A stretch of 64,000 bases of DNA, taken from assembly GCA_934307065.1 (NCBI GenBank), contig CAKRCD010000008.1, positions 33,019-97,018 of the forward strand, in the 5' to 3' direction. Source of the DNA: an uncultured Bariatricus sp. (GTDB lineage: Bacteria; Bacillota; Clostridia; Lachnospirales; Lachnospiraceae). Shown here one piece after another: positions 6,688 through 16,393 of the stretch (its first letter is position 1; each line of letters begins with the position of its first letter). The position numbers and the translations under genes were made by a program. The notes under the pieces were generated by a model. It saw only the letters and a program-made list of their open reading frames with translations. It had not been told where the DNA came from and did not search any database.

Positions 6688-7626
6688 CTATTCTCCGTCC
6701 TGATAATGAAAGTTTTCTTTTAAATATGCTTTCCAGTCAAATACTGCCTCCACAGACTGAATTCCAACTTCAATCATGGAATCATCCGGTTCTTTTGTTG
6801 TCAGTCTCTGAAGCATCAGCCCCGGTTTGCTGAGTATATTTACAATCGGATTCTCACTGCGTCCTGCCCATTTAATCAGTTCATAGGAAATTCCGGCAAT
6901 TACCGGAAGCAGTGCAATACGCACCAATACACGCATGAGTACGGATTCAACACGTACAAAGAACAGCAATACAATCCCTACAATCATAACAAACAGCATA
7001 AAGCTGGTGCCACAACGTTTATGCTCTTTTGAACTTTTACGCACGTTTTCGACAGTAAGTGGAAGCCCACTTTCAATACAGTTGATACACTTATGTTCTG
7101 CGCCATGATACTGATACAGCCGCTTAATATCTTTCATCAGGGAAATGCCGGCAACATAAGCCACAAAAATTGCAATTCGGATGATTCCTTCAAAAATAAG
7201 GCGCATTGTATAAGAAGGCACCCACTTTTTCAACAGTCCCGATAAGAAATACGGAAGAATCATAAAAATGCCGATTGCCATTGCAAAGGATAATACCATT
7301 GTTCCTGCCATCATCAGGTCTTCCTGCTTCTTTGCTTTCTTTGCATCTTCTTCTGTCTTTATTTCTTCCGCTTCTTCATCCTCAAAAAAGCTGGCTGACC
7401 ATGTCAGCGTTGACATTCCGAGAATCATGGAATCAATAAAATTAAACACACCCCTGATAAATGGAATCTGTGTCAGTTTCTTCCAGTTTCCAGTAATACT
7501 TCGATAAATATCTTTTTTTACTTCTATTTCACCGTCAGGCTTTCTTACTGCCACTGCATAGGTATCCTTATTTTTCATCATGACACCTTCTAAGACCGCC
7601 TGACCTCCAATATTCGAAGATTTCAT
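6688..7626 (-). CDS. DUF1385 family membrane protein (YqhQ-like)
   Basis: Conserved Firmicutes integral membrane protein of unknown biochemical role. The N-terminus carries the family hallmark GGQAVLEGVMM (residues 7-17). About four transmembrane segments follow, near residues 106-128, 140-160, 208-226 and 231-250, with the conserved histidine/cysteine cluster YHGAEHKCINC in between. The gene heads the DUF1385-prmC-prfA operon, an order I know from other Clostridia. The ribosome binding site is TAGGAGG. Confidence 0.9.
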   Translation of the reverse strand: MKSSNIGGQAVLEGVMMKNKDTYAVAVRKPDGEIEVKKDIYRSITGNWKKLTQIPFIRGVFNFIDSMILGMSTLTWSASFFEDEEAEEIKTEEDAKKAKKQEDLMMAGTMVLSFAMAIGIFMILPYFLSGLLKKWVPSYTMRLIFEGIIRIAIFVAYVAGISLMKDIKRLYQYHGAEHKCINCIESGLPLTVENVRKSSKEHKRCGTSFMLFVMIVGIVLLFFVRVESVLMRVLVRIALLPVIAGISYELIKWAGRSENPIVNILSKPGLMLQRLTTKEPDDSMIEVGIQSVEAVFDWKAYLKENFHYQDGE

Positions 7627-7650
7627 ATATCCTCCTAATTGCCGTATGCT

Positions 7651-7690
7651 TTACAACAAAAAATAGGCTGAGTTCCTATGAGCCCAGCCT
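7651..7690 (-). terminator. Terminator after rpmE
   Basis: On the minus strand AGGCTG...CAGCCT (arms 7685-7690 and 7665-7670) is followed by ATTTTTTGTTG. It lies between rpmE and the DUF1385 gene and would separate the ribosomal protein transcript from the prfA operon. Confidence 0.65.
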
Positions 7691-7704
7691 GATGAATTCC
7701 GCAA

Positions 7705-7905
7705 TTATTGAATTCCGTATTTCTTGTTAAACTTGTCAACACGTCCACGAGCCTGAGTAGCTTTCTGCTGTCCTGTGTAGAATGGATGACACTTTGAACA
7801 GATTTCTACGTGAATAGATTCGTTTGTTGAACCTGTTACAAATGTATTTCCACAGTTGCATGTTACAGTTGCCTGATAATATGTTGGATGGATTCCTTCT
7901 TTCAT
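7705..7905 (-). CDS. rpmE: Ribosomal protein bL31
   Basis: Large-subunit ribosomal protein of 66 residues. The zinc-binding form is seen, with cysteines 16, 18, 36 and 39 (CNC and CSKC). I chose ATG at 7905 (MKEGIHP), which has GAGGTG six bases upstream; a GTG nine bases earlier lies inside that ribosome binding site. It has its own promoter downstream of rho. Zinc-containing L31 is often replaced by a zinc-free paralogue under zinc limitation; no such paralogue is in the window. Confidence 0.96.
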   Translation of the reverse strand: MKEGIHPTYYQATVTCNCGNTFVTGSTNESIHVEICSKCHPFYTGQQKATQARGRVDKFNKKYGIQ

Positions 7906-7976
7906 GATTTTCACCTCTTCTTAGTTTATTCGTTTTACGCGTTTTCACGCGGCTAATGTCTTTAAACAGCTTTGTT

Positions 7977-8005
7977 ATTATATCACGGATACGATACTAA
8001 TGCAA
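7977..8005 (-). promoter_or_regulatory. Promoter of rpmE
   Basis: On the minus strand TTGCAT (8000-8005) and TATAAT (7977-7982) are 17 bases apart, just after the rho stop codon. The leader includes a small CGCGTGAAAACGCG hairpin before the ribosome binding site. Confidence 0.6.
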
Positions 8006-8013
8006 GTTCAATT

Positions 8014-9354
8014 CTAAATAAATTTCATTTTTTTTGCCATTTGAACGAACTCGTCATTATTCTTCGTTCTGTCAAACATATTCAAGATATTGTCTACAGC
8101 CTCGTCTGATTTCATGCCATTTAGTGCCCGACGCATAATATCAACTGCTTCCTGTTCGTCTTTTGTCAGAAGTAAATCATCTCTTCTTGTACCGGATTTC
8201 GGAATATCGATGGCAGGGAAAATACGTTTTTCTGACAACTTTCTATCAAGAACCAGTTCCATGTTACCGGTTCCTTTAAATTCTTCGTAAATAACATCAT
8301 CCATCTTACTTCCCGTATCTACAAGGGCTGTTGCAAGAATGGTAAGGCTTCCGCCTTCTCTCATATTACGTGCTGCTCCAAAGAATCGTTTCGGCATATG
8401 GAGTGCTGCCGGGTCAAGACCACCGGAAAGAGTTCTTCCGCTTGGCGGTACAACCAGGTTATAAGCTCTTGCAAGTCTGGTAATACTGTCTAACAGAATT
8501 ACCACATCTTTCTTATGCTCAACCAGACGTTTTGCACGTTCAATGACCATCTCTGACACACGTTTGTGATGCTCCGGCAACTCATCAAACGTAGAATAAA
8601 TAACTTCTACATTATCTCCTTCAATTGCTTCCTTAATATCAGTCACTTCTTCCGGACGTTCATCAATCAGTAGAATCAAAAGATGCATTTCCGGATTATT
8701 TTTACGGATAGAAAGTGCCACTTCTTTTAAAAGGGTTGTCTTACCTGCTTTCGGTGGTGAAACAATCATACCACGCTGTCCTTTTCCGATTGGAGAAAGC
8801 AAATCCATTACCCGCATGGCCGTGCTCGCTCCACGAGACTCCAGACGAAGTCTTTCATTTGGGAAGATTGGTGTCAAATCTTCGAAACTTGTACGCTTTG
8901 CTGCTTCTGCTGGCTGAATACCATTTATTTTTGTTAAATAAAGTAACGCACTGAATTTTTCGGTCTGTGTTTTTACTCTGGTATTTCCGGTAAGAATATC
9001 TCCTGTCTTCAATCCAAAGCGGCGAATCTGGGATGGCGATACATAAACATCTTCATCTCCCGGAAGATAATTCTTAGAACGGATAAATCCGTAGCCATCC
9101 GGCATAACCTCCAGAATCCCAGTAACCGAAATTCCACTGTCAAGTTGTTCGATATCCGCCATTCCTGCTTTTTCACTCTTTACTTCTTCTTTTGCTTCTT
9201 TTGCACTGACTCTTTCATCTTCTTTTAACATTTCTTCTATTAATTCTAATTTTTTCAGAGTCGAAATTCCCTTAAGTCCACGGGCTTTCGCCAATTCTTT
9301 CAAGGTTACAAGGGGTAACGACTCATACTTTTCCCGATTCATATCACTGCTCAT
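8014..9354 (-). CDS. rho: Transcription termination factor Rho
   Basis: Hexameric RNA-dependent ATPase that terminates transcription. The 446 residues contain an N-terminal SAP-like helical domain (11-44), a charged linker, the cold-shock-like primary RNA-binding domain (75-125, with DGYGFIRS), Walker A PPKAGKTT (200-207), and Walker B plus arginine-containing motifs downstream ([14 protein letters not shown]). It ends with the usual basic KKMKFI. The start has an AAGGAGG ribosome binding site. bL31 follows downstream, a common pairing in Firmicutes. Confidence 0.97.
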   Translation of the reverse strand: MSSDMNREKYESLPLVTLKELAKARGLKGISTLKKLELIEEMLKEDERVSAKEAKEEVKSEKAGMADIEQLDSGISVTGILEVMPDGYGFIRSKNYLPGDEDVYVSPSQIRRFGLKTGDILTGNTRVKTQTEKFSALLYLTKINGIQPAEAAKRTSFEDLTPIFPNERLRLESRGASTAMRVMDLLSPIGKGQRGMIVSPPKAGKTTLLKEVALSIRKNNPEMHLLILLIDERPEEVTDIKEAIEGDNVEVIYSTFDELPEHHKRVSEMVIERAKRLVEHKKDVVILLDSITRLARAYNLVVPPSGRTLSGGLDPAALHMPKRFFGAARNMREGGSLTILATALVDTGSKMDDVIYEEFKGTGNMELVLDRKLSEKRIFPAIDIPKSGTRRDDLLLTKDEQEAVDIMRRALNGMKSDEAVDNILNMFDRTKNNDEFVQMAKKMKFI

Positions 9355-9551
9355 ATTATCCTCCTTACATTCTCTACCGTCATTCTAAATCAATTATCTC
9401 AACTTCGCTTCTACGGTCTGATTCTGATCATAAAATTTACTAAATTAAATTTGAAATTGGATTTCTCTGGGATTTTCGTCTGAAACGACACACAAATTAG
9501 ATATAACTGAGTATACTACATTTGGAATTAAAAGAAAAGCATTAATTTTAT

Positions 9552-9580
9552 TTGATTTACTTTTCTAAGAATGTTATCAT
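9552..9580 (+). promoter_or_regulatory. Promoter of the malic enzyme operon
   Basis: TTGATT (9552-9557) and TATCAT (9575-9580) are 17 bases apart, 40 bases before the malic enzyme start. The divergent region 9355-9619 must also hold the rho promoter, which I could not place. Confidence 0.5.
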
Positions 9581-9619
9581 AAATGTATCATCGAAAACTC
9601 GCTAAGGGAGGATATGAAA

Positions 9620-10768
9620 ATGTCGATTTATGAAACTGCATTAAAAATGCATGAAGAATGGAATGGTAAATTAGATGTAGTTGCCAAAGCTAAGGTAAAT
9701 TCACGCGAGGACCTTGCAATTGCATATACACCGGGAGTTGCAGAACCTTGTAAGGTGATTGCCAAGGATAGGGATGCTGCTTACAAATACACAATTAAGT
9801 CAAACACCATCGCAGTTGTCTCAGACGGAAGTGCCGTACTTGGTCTTGGAAATATCGGGCCATATGCTGCCATGCCTGTTATGGAAGGAAAAGCTGTCCT
9901 TTTCAAAGAATTTGGTGGTGTCAATGCAGTGCCAATCTGTCTCGACACTCAGGATACAGAAGAAATCATTAAAACGATTGTAAATATTGCCCCTGGTTTC
10001 GGCGGTATCAATCTGGAAGATATTTCCGCACCACGCTGTTTTGAAATCGAAACCCGTTTAAAAGAACTGCTGAATATCCCTGTTTTCCATGACGACCAGC
10101 ACGGAACAGCTATCATCGTTCTTGCAGGAATCATCAACGCATTAAAAGTTGTCGGAAAGAAAAAGGAAGACTGTAAAGTTGTTGTAAACGGTGCAGGAAG
10201 TGCCGGAATTGCTATCACAAAGCTGTTACTCAATTACGGTTTTCTTCATGTTACCATGTGTGATATCCGTGGAATCATTTCTCCGGAATATGAAAATCTG
10301 AACTGGATGCAGAAAGAAATGACAAAAGTTACCAACTTAGAAGGCGCAACCGGAACACTTGCCGATGCCCTCAAAGGTGCTGACATCTTCGTAGGAGTAT
10401 CTGCCCCTAATATCGTGACAAAAGAAATGGTTGCATCCATGAATAAAGATGCTATTCTCTTTGCCATGGCAAATCCAGTCCCTGAAATTATGCCAGACCT
10501 TGCAAAGGAAGCCGGTGCAAAAGTAATTGGAACAGGACGTTCTGATTTTCCAAATCAGGTAAATAACGTACTTGTTTTCCCTGGTATATTCAAAGGTGCT
10601 TTAGAGGGACGCGCTCCACAAATTACAGAAGAAATGAAGCTCGCTGCTGCTACTGCAATTGCAGGACTTGTCTCTGATGAAGAATTAAACGAAGATTTCA
10701 TTCTTCCGGAAGCATTTGACCCTCGTGTAACCCAGGTTGTAAGTGAAGCGGTAAAGGCATTAATTTAA
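9620..10768 (+). CDS. NAD(P)-dependent malic enzyme
   Basis: Oxidatively decarboxylates malate to pyruvate and CO2. It is the short bacterial form of 382 residues. Catalytic Tyr36 lies in AYTPGV and Lys91 in EGKAVLFK. Metal ligands are in LEDI (132-135) and DDQHGTA (158-164), and the Rossmann GAGSAG is at 191-196. I preferred ATG 9620 over ATG 9614 because AGGGAGG (9605-9611) is eight bases from the former and only two from the latter. Cofactor choice (NAD or NADP) cannot be decided from what I can see. The next gene starts one base after the stop. Confidence 0.94.
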   Translation: MSIYETALKMHEEWNGKLDVVAKAKVNSREDLAIAYTPGVAEPCKVIAKDRDAAYKYTIKSNTIAVVSDGSAVLGLGNIGPYAAMPVMEGKAVLFKEFGGVNAVPICLDTQDTEEIIKTIVNIAPGFGGINLEDISAPRCFEIETRLKELLNIPVFHDDQHGTAIIVLAGIINALKVVGKKKEDCKVVVNGAGSAGIAITKLLLNYGFLHVTMCDIRGIISPEYENLNWMQKEMTKVTNLEGATGTLADALKGADIFVGVSAPNIVTKEMVASMNKDAILFAMANPVPEIMPDLAKEAGAKVIGTGRSDFPNQVNNVLVFPGIFKGALEGRAPQITEEMKLAAATAIAGLVSDEELNEDFILPEAFDPRVTQVVSEAVKALI

Positions 10769-10769
10769 G

Positions 10770-11744
10770 ATGCACTACATACAATCAAAAAAAGATGACA
10801 GTTCGTCTCTCACTCCCGTGCGTTGGGGTGAGAGACGCTATTATGCGCTGGATTATTATTTAAAAGAGACCTACCATGAAAAAATGTACAAACTATCTTT
10901 AAACGGTGGTTGTACCTGTCCAAACCGCGATGGTACCTGCGGAACAAAGGGATGCATTTTCTGCAGTGAAGGCGGCTCCGGAGACTTTGCACCGGAAGCC
11001 GGTCTTTCTATCAAAGAACAACTCGCAGCCGGAAAAGGACAGGTAAGCCAGAAATATCATGGTAACAGTTACATTGCGTATTTTCAGGCATTTACCAACA
11101 CTTATGCTCCTGTTTCTCATTTAAGGGCAATGTTTACCGAAGCAATCGCTGACCCGGAGGTGAAAATTCTTTCCATTGCCACACGACCAGATTGCCTAAG
11201 CCCGGAAGTTCTGGCTTTACTTGCGGAACTCAATCAGCAGAAACCAGTCTGGATAGAACTTGGACTTCAGACCATTCATGAAACTACTGCCCGTTTTATC
11301 CGTCGTGGATACGAATTATCTGTTTTCGAAGAAGCAGTCCGGCAACTTCGGGAAATCAATATTACGGTCATCGTTCATGTCATTCTCTTTCTTCCCGGGG
11401 AATCGGAAGCTGATATGTTAAAAACCATCACCTATTTAAATACAATGCCTGTTCAGGGAATAAAACTGCAGCTGCTTCATATATTAGAAAATACCGATTT
11501 AGCTGATGTTTACCGAAAAACACCATTTCCTGTTCCTAATATGGAAACTTATTTTAGAGTACTCGGCAAATGTATCTGCCATTTACGTCCTGATATTGTG
11601 ATTCACAGGCTCACAGGAGATGGTCCAAAATCTTTGCTGATTGCACCGCTTTGGACCGGAAACAAACGTCTTGTCCTAAATGCTCTCCGGAAATATTTTT
11701 GCGAAGAAAATATCTGGCAAGGCAAAAAGTATATAACATCTTAA
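10770..11744 (+). CDS. Radical SAM protein, TIGR01212/YhcC family
   Basis: Radical S-adenosylmethionine protein of 324 residues. The unusual cluster motif begins CTCPNRDGTCG and continues GCIFC, giving candidate iron-sulfur ligands Cys50, Cys62 and Cys65. Conserved segments such as YIAYFQAFTNTYA and WIELGLQT are typical of the YhcC group. The exact substrate is not established. The gene starts one base after the malic enzyme stop without a strong ribosome binding site, so it is probably translationally coupled. Confidence 0.9.
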   Translation: MHYIQSKKDDSSSLTPVRWGERRYYALDYYLKETYHEKMYKLSLNGGCTCPNRDGTCGTKGCIFCSEGGSGDFAPEAGLSIKEQLAAGKGQVSQKYHGNSYIAYFQAFTNTYAPVSHLRAMFTEAIADPEVKILSIATRPDCLSPEVLALLAELNQQKPVWIELGLQTIHETTARFIRRGYELSVFEEAVRQLREINITVIVHVILFLPGESEADMLKTITYLNTMPVQGIKLQLLHILENTDLADVYRKTPFPVPNMETYFRVLGKCICHLRPDIVIHRLTGDGPKSLLIAPLWTGNKRLVLNALRKYFCEENIWQGKKYITS

Positions 11745-11756
11745 GGGGGAATTTTC

Positions 11757-12272
11757 ATGTCAGAAACTTTTACGCTATATAAACTCATTGTGTTATACAT
11801 GTTGTCAAAGGTGGATTTTCCACTTACCAATGCCCAGATATCCGAATTTATTTTGGACAAAGGCTATACAACCTTTTTCAAGTTACAGCAAGCCCTTTCG
11901 GAGCTGAAGGATGCCGAATTGATTCGGGAGGAAACGGTGCATAACCGCACCCTATATCATTTGACCGATGATGGGGAAGAATCGATTTTTTATTTTAAAA
12001 ATAAGATTTCCAAGCCGATTCAAGATGACATCGACCAGTTTCTCAAAGAAAAGAAATATGATTTAAAAAATGAAACTGCTGTAAAAGCAGATTACTACAA
12101 GAATACAGCCGGAGAGTTTTCTGTAAGATGTCAAGTAACTGAGCAGCAGGAACCGCTCATTGACCTGACTCTCTCTGTTCCTACTGAAGCCGAAGCTGAA
12201 AAAATTGCAGCCAACTGGCAGAAAAAAAATCAAAATGTCTATGCATGGCTCATGGCACAATTGCTGGAGTAA
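11757..12272 (+). CDS. DUF4364 family protein
   Basis: Clostridial conserved protein of 171 residues. The N-terminal half looks like a winged helix of the PadR/MarR kind (helices at about 8-17, 24-32 and 42-51, then a wing with NRTLYHLTDDG). The C-terminal half is an alpha-beta domain. It is likely a DNA-binding regulator, though no target is known to me. The ribosome binding site is AAGGGGGAA. It is the last gene of the malic enzyme operon, ahead of a strong terminator. Confidence 0.85.
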   Translation: MSETFTLYKLIVLYMLSKVDFPLTNAQISEFILDKGYTTFFKLQQALSELKDAELIREETVHNRTLYHLTDDGEESIFYFKNKISKPIQDDIDQFLKEKKYDLKNETAVKADYYKNTAGEFSVRCQVTEQQEPLIDLTLSVPTEAEAEKIAANWQKKNQNVYAWLMAQLLE

Positions 12273-12296
12273 TCAGCATTCGTTTTAACCAAAAAA

Positions 12297-12339
12297 ATAT
12301 TCCGTAAAGACTGACCTTACTCAGTTCTTTACGGAATAT
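12297..12339. terminator. Bidirectional terminator
   Basis: A perfect 14-bp stem, ATATTCCGTAAAGA (12297-12310) with TCTTTACGGAATAT (12326-12339), has A-rich sequence on the left and T-rich on the right. It serves the plus-strand DUF4364 gene and the minus-strand SPFH gene. Confidence 0.8.
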
Positions 12340-12368
12340 TTTACTTTTATACATGATTGATAATCATT

Positions 12369-13301
12369 TTATTCTTCGGCCGAGTCAGTTGCAACTTCTT
12401 TCAAGCTTGTAATAAGTCCTGCCATTCCCTGAATCTCAGATGGAATAATAATCTTCGTTGCTTTTCCATCAGCGGCTTTTTCAAATGCTTCCAGACTTCT
12501 CAGCTTAAGCACCGCTTCATCTGCTCCTGCTTCGCGGATATAACGGATACCATCTGCCTGTGCCTGCTGCACTTTGAGAATTGCTTCTGCTTCACCTTCT
12601 GCTTCTTTGATACGTTTTTCTTTTTCCGCCTCTGCCTGAAGAATTGCAGCCTGCTTTTCTGCTTCTGCCTTCAGGATCACGGATTCTTTCTCACCTTCTG
12701 CAACAAGGACTGTTGATTTCTTTTCACCTTCTGCACGGAGAATCGCTTCACGTCTTTCACGTTCCGCTTTCATCTGTTTTTCCATGGCATCCTGAATAGC
12801 TGCCGGTGGGATGATGTTCTTAAGTTCCACACGATTTACCTTGATTCCCCAAGGATCCGTAGCCACATCAAGTGAGGCTCTCATTTTCGTGTTAATAGTT
12901 TCTCTTGAAGTCAGTGTCTGATCTAATTCCAAATCACCAATGATATTACGAAGCGTAGTCGCTGTCAGATTCTCAATTGCCATAATTGGATTTGCAACGC
13001 CGTAGCAGAACAGCTTCGGGTCTGTAATCTGATAAAATACAACCGTATCAATCTGCATGGTTACATTATCTTTGGTAATTACCGGCTGCGGTGCGAAATC
13101 TACAACCTGTTCTTTCAAATCTACTCTTCTTGCCACACGTTCAATGATTGGCAATTTTACATGAAGACCTACGCCCCATGTAGCCTGATATGCGCCAAGT
13201 CTTTCCACTACCAGTGCTTTTGCCTGTGGCACGACTTTAATGCACGACATTAAAATCAACAATACGATAATCAACAGAATGATTATAATAATTTTTCCCA
13301 T
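12369..13301 (-). CDS. SPFH/Band 7 membrane protein (QmcA/stomatin-like)
   Basis: The protein has 310 residues. An N-terminal membrane anchor (3-21) is followed by the SPFH domain (about 25-185), then an alanine- and glutamate-rich coiled coil (185-255) containing repeated AEGEK/AEAEK units, and a short conserved tail. Such proteins assemble into membrane microdomain scaffolds. It starts 2 bases after the NfeD-family gene, its usual partner, so the two probably act together in the membrane. Confidence 0.93.
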   Translation of the reverse strand: MGKIIIIILLIIVLLILMSCIKVVPQAKALVVERLGAYQATWGVGLHVKLPIIERVARRVDLKEQVVDFAPQPVITKDNVTMQIDTVVFYQITDPKLFCYGVANPIMAIENLTATTLRNIIGDLELDQTLTSRETINTKMRASLDVATDPWGIKVNRVELKNIIPPAAIQDAMEKQMKAERERREAILRAEGEKKSTVLVAEGEKESVILKAEAEKQAAILQAEAEKEKRIKEAEGEAEAILKVQQAQADGIRYIREAGADEAVLKLRSLEAFEKAADGKATKIIIPSEIQGMAGLITSLKEVATDSAEE

Positions 13302-13303
13302 GA

Positions 13304-13753
13304 TTATACCTCACTTTCCTTTTCCACAATGAGCTTTACGCCTTCTACGCTTACCACCTTCACCAGTTCTCCTACTTCATAAGTAATCTCATCCGATTCC
13401 GAGCGCACGGTCCATTCCTGTCCGTCAACACAGGCTCTTCCGGTCTGTGAAAGATTATCTACCCGTTCCTCAACCCGGACAACCTTGCCAATTACACTTT
13501 CATAATTGGTCTTTTCTGTCCTGGAATTGAGCATCCGAATGGCGAACGGTCGCGTAAAGTAAAGAAGCAGTGCAGTTACAACAAAAAATGCTGCCATTTG
13601 CCAGATAAGTGATACATGCATAATGTTCAAAATCAACGCAACAAGTGCTCCACCGGCTGCCCAGATACAGGTCAGTCCTACGGTTGCGATTTCAATCAAA
13701 AGCAGGACAATCACTAAAGCCAGCCATGTAAACATTATGTAAGTTTCGTTCAT
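13304..13753 (-). CDS. NfeD family membrane protein
   Basis: Short NfeD-type protein of 149 residues, with two to three transmembrane segments in the first 75 residues and a C-terminal OB-fold-like domain (about 85-145). NfeD proteins partner with SPFH proteins, and the partner gene follows directly. I chose ATG 13753 because the GGAGGT ribosome binding site abuts the earlier ATG at 13759. Confidence 0.9.
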   Translation of the reverse strand: MNETYIMFTWLALVIVLLLIEIATVGLTCIWAAGGALVALILNIMHVSLIWQMAAFFVVTALLLYFTRPFAIRMLNSRTEKTNYESVIGKVVRVEERVDNLSQTGRACVDGQEWTVRSESDEITYEVGELVKVVSVEGVKLIVEKESEV

Positions 13754-13850
13754 AGCCATACCTCCACCTTCTTTCTCTTTCCCTCATGGTAGCATATTTT
13801 CTGACAACAAGCAACTAAATCCATCGTTACTTTGTCTACAATTTTTCCCA

Positions 13851-15164
13851 CTACTCTTTCAGCCATTTCATATGCTCCTGAATCTTCTTTTCATAACCGT
13901 TATCACTGGCCTGATAAAATACTTCATCTACAATTTCATCCGGAAGATACTGCTGCTTCGCATAATGTTTCGGATAATCATGCGCATACCGGTAACCGAT
14001 TCCGTGCCCCAGTTTTGCAGACCCCTTATAATGGGAATCCTGTAAATGAACCGGCACAGTCGTCTTCGTCCGTTTCACATTGTCCATGGCAGCAAAGATG
14101 GCATTGCAGGCCGAATTGCTCTTTGGCGCAGTTGCCACATAAAGCACTGCCTGGGACAGAATAATCTGCGCCTCTGGCATTCCTACCCGTTCTACCGCCT
14201 GGGCCGCACTTACTGCAACGGTTAATGCCATAGGGTCTGCATTTCCCACATCTTCCGCTGCACATATCATAATTCTGCGGGCGATAAACTTGATATCCTC
14301 CCCGGCATACAGCATTTTTGCCAGATAATAGACTGCTGCATCTGGGTCAGAGCCTCGCATACTCTTGATAAATGCCGAAATCGTATCGTAATGATTATCC
14401 CCTGTTTTATCATATCTTACGACTCGCTTCTGAATACATTCGGAAGCCACATCAAGAGTAATGTGAATGAGACCATCTTCACTTCTCTCTGTAGTCAGTA
14501 TACCAAGTTCGATGGCATTTAATGCAGAGCGGGCATCTCCGCCTGCAATGTCTGCAAGAAATTCCAGTGCCTCGTCCGTAATTTCCGCATGGAAGCTTCC
14601 CATGCCCTTCTTCTCGTCATGAACTGCCCGCAACAGTAAGGTCTTAATATCCTCTTTTGATAAAGGACGGAGTTCAAATACACTGGAGCGGGAAAGCAAC
14701 GCTCCATTTACCTCAAAATATGGATTTTCTGTGGTGGCTCCGATTAAAATAATGGTTCCGTCTTCCACAAAAGGAAGTAAATAATCCTGCTGTCCTTTAT
14801 TAAACCGGTGAATCTCATCCACAAAAAGGATGCTCTTCTTCTGATACATTCCGGCAAGCTGCTTTGCTTTATTTACCACATCCTCCATATCTTTTTTTCC
14901 GGCCACGGTTGCATTAATCTGGGTAAACTCTGCACTGGTGGTATTTGCAATGACTTTCGCCAGTGTAGTCTTTCCGGTTCCCGGAGGGCCATAGAAAATG
15001 AGAGAACTCAATTTGTCCGCCTTAATCGCACGATAAAGTAATTTATCTTTTCCGATAATATGCTGCTGTCCCACTACCTCATCTAAAGTAGTCGGGCGCA
15101 TGCGGGAAGCCAGAGGGGATTCTTTCTCCTTTTTTGTCTCACGCATATAATCAAACAAATCCAT
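13851..15164 (-). CDS. rarA: Replication-associated recombination protein A
   Basis: AAA+ clamp-loader-like ATPase of the RarA/MgsA/WRNIP1 family, acting at stalled replication forks. The 437 residues contain Walker A GPPGTGKT (59-66), Walker B with DEIH (116-119), sensor 1 GATTENP, and the C-terminal MgsA tetramerisation domain with GHGIGYRYAHDYP. It is the fifth gene of a minus-strand run starting at 19383. Confidence 0.96.
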   Translation of the reverse strand: MDLFDYMRETKKEKESPLASRMRPTTLDEVVGQQHIIGKDKLLYRAIKADKLSSLIFYGPPGTGKTTLAKVIANTTSAEFTQINATVAGKKDMEDVVNKAKQLAGMYQKKSILFVDEIHRFNKGQQDYLLPFVEDGTIILIGATTENPYFEVNGALLSRSSVFELRPLSKEDIKTLLLRAVHDEKKGMGSFHAEITDEALEFLADIAGGDARSALNAIELGILTTERSEDGLIHITLDVASECIQKRVVRYDKTGDNHYDTISAFIKSMRGSDPDAAVYYLAKMLYAGEDIKFIARRIMICAAEDVGNADPMALTVAVSAAQAVERVGMPEAQIILSQAVLYVATAPKSNSACNAIFAAMDNVKRTKTTVPVHLQDSHYKGSAKLGHGIGYRYAHDYPKHYAKQQYLPDEIVDEVFYQASDNGYEKKIQEHMKWLKE

Positions 15165-15187
15165 ATGACTCTTCCTTTCTCACGCTC

Positions 15188-16360
15188 TTAATATTCATCC
15201 AAAAAGCTGTGCCGTTCCCCATCCTTTTTATATCCGATTATGGTACTTAAATTTACATTTTCCGCACTTTTGAAAATGTTGTTCTCCACAAATGGGTTAG
15301 TTTCCTTCAGTTTTGCTATCAGCTTTTTCGTCTCCAGACGTTTTGAAGAAGTTGTGCCATCTTCATGACAGGTACTGCAGGTTTCTGTAAAATGACAGGC
15401 ACACTGCAGGAAATGAAGTTCGTTATAGTCCCTCCATCTGCAGATATCCGACTCACGCACCAGATACATCGGTCTGATAAGCTCCATTCCCTCAAAATTG
15501 GTGCTGTGCAGCTTTGGCATCATGGTTTGGAACTGTCCACTGTGAAGCATTCCCATAAGAATCGTCTCAATCACATCATCATAATGATGTCCAAGAGCAA
15601 TCTTATTACAGCCAAGTTCTTTTGCCTTGCTGTACAGATAGCCCCGGCGCATTCTTGCGCACAGGTAACACGGATTTTTTCCCACATTATCTACGGTATC
15701 AAATATGGTACTCTCGAAGATGGTAATCGGGATTCCAAGCATTTCCGCGTTCTTCTCAATAAGCATTCGGTTCTCTTTGCTGTATCCGGGGTCCATTACC
15801 AGAAAGGTCAGCTCAAAATCCACTTGTCTGTGTCTCTTGATTTCCTGAAAAAGCTTTGCCATCAGCATAGAATCTTTCCCACCGGAAATACAGACCGCAA
15901 TATGGTCTCCTTCCTGTATCAACTGATACGTTTTGCATGCTTTTGCAAACGGAGCAAAAATCTGCTTGTGAAATTTTTTCCGGATACTCCTCTCTGCCTT
16001 TTCCTGCCTGCTCACTTCGTCTTTCTCCACATTTTCCTTGTTATCTTCCTGATTTTCAGAAAACAAAGACATCAGATAGGCATGATAACCGCCTTTCAGG
16101 CTATAGCACGACCTTCCACTTTCTTCGACCACTTCTGCTGTTTCTTCAGAACGTTCTCCCTTCTGGCAATACAACACCAGCATCTTGTCTTCTTCTATAT
16201 TTTCCAGAGCCGACTCCGGATTTTCCTCCAACTCCTTTGCTGCAATGTGAACAGCCCCCGGAATGATTCCATAGAGTACACTTCCTTCGTCACGGATATC
16301 CACCAGCACGTAAGAATCCTTCGGCATTTTTTTCAACTGTGCTACTTCTATTTCTTTCAT
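15188..16360 (-). CDS. Rhodanese-TtcA-like tRNA thiolation fusion protein
   Basis: Two domains in 390 residues. The first (1-100) is a rhodanese with the active-site loop YCQKGERS and Cys65, able to carry sulfur as a persulfide. The second (about 130-385) is an adenine-nucleotide alpha hydrolase of the TtcA group, with the PP-loop SGGKDS (159-164), a CYLC pair (231-234), GHHYDDVIET and a late CxC/CxxC cysteine cluster (320-331). TtcA makes 2-thiocytidine in tRNA. Here the sulfur carrier appears fused to the thiolase. The gene lies next to tcdA, another tRNA modification gene. The exact modified base is not certain. Confidence 0.85.
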   Translation of the reverse strand: MKEIEVAQLKKMPKDSYVLVDIRDEGSVLYGIIPGAVHIAAKELEENPESALENIEEDKMLVLYCQKGERSEETAEVVEESGRSCYSLKGGYHAYLMSLFSENQEDNKENVEKDEVSRQEKAERSIRKKFHKQIFAPFAKACKTYQLIQEGDHIAVCISGGKDSMLMAKLFQEIKRHRQVDFELTFLVMDPGYSKENRMLIEKNAEMLGIPITIFESTIFDTVDNVGKNPCYLCARMRRGYLYSKAKELGCNKIALGHHYDDVIETILMGMLHSGQFQTMMPKLHSTNFEGMELIRPMYLVRESDICRWRDYNELHFLQCACHFTETCSTCHEDGTTSSKRLETKKLIAKLKETNPFVENNIFKSAENVNLSTIIGYKKDGERHSFLDEY

Positions 16361-16393
16361 CTTATTCCACCTGCTTCTACATTCTGTTCCAAT

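Noticed and set aside
12357..12716. Plus-strand 119-codon Cys/Phe-rich ORF
   Set aside because: It is the antisense shadow of the repetitive AEGEK coiled-coil region of the SPFH gene.
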